Below, piece by piece: positions 5,909-6,756 of a stretch of DNA of 6,756 bases. A program made the translations under genes and the position numbers. The number at the start of each line of letters is the position of its first letter. Positions within the stretch are counted from its first letter, which is position 1. The notes beneath the pieces were generated by a model. The model ran no database searches. It saw nothing but the letters and a program-made list of their open reading frames with translations, and had not been told where the DNA came from. Source of the DNA: an uncultured Nitrospira sp. (GTDB lineage: Bacteria > Nitrospirota > Nitrospiria > Nitrospirales > UBA8639); assembly GCA_902500695.1 (NCBI GenBank), contig CABVRQ010000126.1, forward strand, positions 1-6,756, in the 5' to 3' direction.

Positions 5909-6676
5909 ATGTCAGAATTTCACCGGGAGATGAGAGAATTCGTTCTTCACCATGGCGCCATCAATAACTCCTACCTAAAGCGGTTCAAGCAAGGATTGGC
6001 ATCCGACCATGAGCTCTATGATTTTGCAGTGGAGTTTTACAACTTTGCCCGATTCTTTCCAAAAATTCTTGTGGCCCAACTGGTCAATACCGAAGATGAA
6101 TCCGTCGCCGATGAATTAACCAGGGTCTTATATTCCGAATTAGGAGACGGTCACCCCGAAAACAGACATGAGTTGCTCTATCGCCATTTCCTGCGTTCCC
6201 TCGACATCGACATCCACCAAGCCCTTGCAACCCCCATGATGCCTTCCACCCAGGCCTACATCGGGGGCTTGGAGGCGTTGTACAGCAGTGGAAACCACGA
6301 GCAGGCTTTGGGAGCCTCCTTCGGCCTGGAAAACATGGCCATCACCATGTGGGATCACTTGATTCCCGGCTTGCAGTCCATTCGCCGGGAACGAAGCCCT
6401 GGCCTGGATCTGAGGTATTTTACGTTTCATCGTGAATTGGAGTCTGCCCATGAAGAAGCCATGGTGCATGCTGTTGCCGCGCTGGAAGAACATTCCTCCG
6501 ATCAAGGGAATCTCTCATCTCACGAACGACAAGAATTTTACGGGGGCGTCCGACAAGTCCTCGACTTTCTTGAAGGATTTTGGATGGGTCTTGAGCATCA
6601 ACGGTCGCTCATGCCCCCTACCCACCTACATAAACATTCACGCCAAGGTCGGGTCACACTTGGAGGCATGCGATGA
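5909..6676 (+). CDS. Heme-oxygenase-like di-iron oxidase/oxygenase (CADD-like)
   Basis: This 255-residue, mostly helical soluble protein belongs to the heme-oxygenase-like di-iron superfamily (CADD, SznF, BesC, UndA and 'iron-containing redox enzyme' proteins). Candidate ligands occur in the family's order: E77 and H87 in SELGDGHPENRH, E141 in SFGLENMA, then H174, E178 and H181 in FHRELESAH, an H-x3-D/E-x2-H motif. From memory, CADD uses E81, H88, E142, H174, D178 and H181, so spacing agrees closely. Family members use O2 for oxidative N- or C-bond chemistry; CADD makes p-aminobenzoate from one of its own tyrosines. Tyr residues at 22, 44 and 170 could be examined for that, but the substrate is unknown. 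The last 25 residues are basic and His-rich (HLHKH at 239-243). AAGGAGG at 5897-5903, 5 nt before the ATG, is a very strong ribosome-binding site. It is divergent from the catabolic operon and followed by a likely terminator. Confidence 0.8.
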   Translation: MSEFHREMREFVLHHGAINNSYLKRFKQGLASDHELYDFAVEFYNFARFFPKILVAQLVNTEDESVADELTRVLYSELGDGHPENRHELLYRHFLRSLDIDIHQALATPMMPSTQAYIGGLEALYSSGNHEQALGASFGLENMAITMWDHLIPGLQSIRRERSPGLDLRYFTFHRELESAHEEAMVHAVAALEEHSSDQGNLSSHERQEFYGGVRQVLDFLEGFWMGLEHQRSLMPPTHLHKHSRQGRVTLGGMR

Positions 6677-6714
6677 GTGAAGCACCCAGTGCTCTTCATG
6701 ATACCGGACTTCTA

Positions 6715-6737
6715 CCCGGAGACTCCGGGCCTTTTTT
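6715..6737 (+). terminator. Likely Rho-independent terminator
   Basis: CCCGGA (6715-6720) pairs with TCCGGG (6724-6729) across a GAC loop, followed by CC and six T's (6732-6737). The stem is short but GC-rich, and lies 39 bp past the stop of the di-iron gene, a normal place for transcription to end. Confidence 0.65.
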
Positions 6738-6756
6738 GGTATCCGAGAGGTGAGGT

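Noticed and set aside
6140..6505. 121-codon minus-strand ORF
   Set aside because: Antisense to the di-iron enzyme, whose ligand motifs span the same bases; composition looks like a mirror of the real frame.

Overview
The window comes from a bacterial chromosome with compact, overlapping genes, clear Shine-Dalgarno sites and mid-range GC. It looks like a free-living aerobe, because three or four of the enzymes are O2-using, iron-dependent families. The sequence does not fix the taxon. An environmental Gram-negative lineage such as Nitrospirota is only a guess.

Positions 5593 down to 1 (minus strand) form one probable six-gene operon. In transcription order it encodes: a half-size 4-hydroxyphenylpyruvate dioxygenase-like VOC protein (5042-5593), a short-form homogentisate 1,2-dioxygenase (3893-4999), a fumarylacetoacetase-type hydrolase (2913-3896), an orotate-PRTase-like protein with a Cys-containing tail (2128-2910), PrpD 2-methylcitrate dehydratase (753-2141), and PrpB methylisocitrate lyase (756 to the left edge, where it is cut). 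After the first 42-bp gap, every junction is 2 bp apart or overlapping, including two ATGA stop/start overlaps. The first three genes match the lower tyrosine/homogentisate pathway, giving fumarate plus acetoacetate. The last two match the methylcitrate cycle for propionyl-CoA. Maleylacetoacetate isomerase, methylcitrate synthase and tyrosine aminotransferase are not in the window. prpC could lie past the left edge.

Positions 5594-5908 are a non-coding divergent control region whose core is about 78% A+T by hand count. It holds a minus-strand promoter candidate with a 7-bp inverted repeat between -35 and -10. It also holds a plus-strand promoter candidate whose -10 lies inside a 15-bp palindrome, and a further TGCAAA-N6-TTTGCA dyad.

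Positions 5909-6676 (plus strand) encode a heme-oxygenase-like di-iron oxidase/oxygenase, resembling CADD and the 'iron-containing redox enzyme' families, with a full set of plausible metal ligands. A short hairpin followed by six T's at 6715-6737 looks like its terminator. A tiny ORF overlapping its stop codon is doubtful.

The most unusual aspects are the joining of aromatic-ring catabolism with methylcitrate enzymes through an embedded phosphoribosyltransferase, the single-domain HPPD, and the divergent di-iron enzyme with a palindrome-rich shared promoter.
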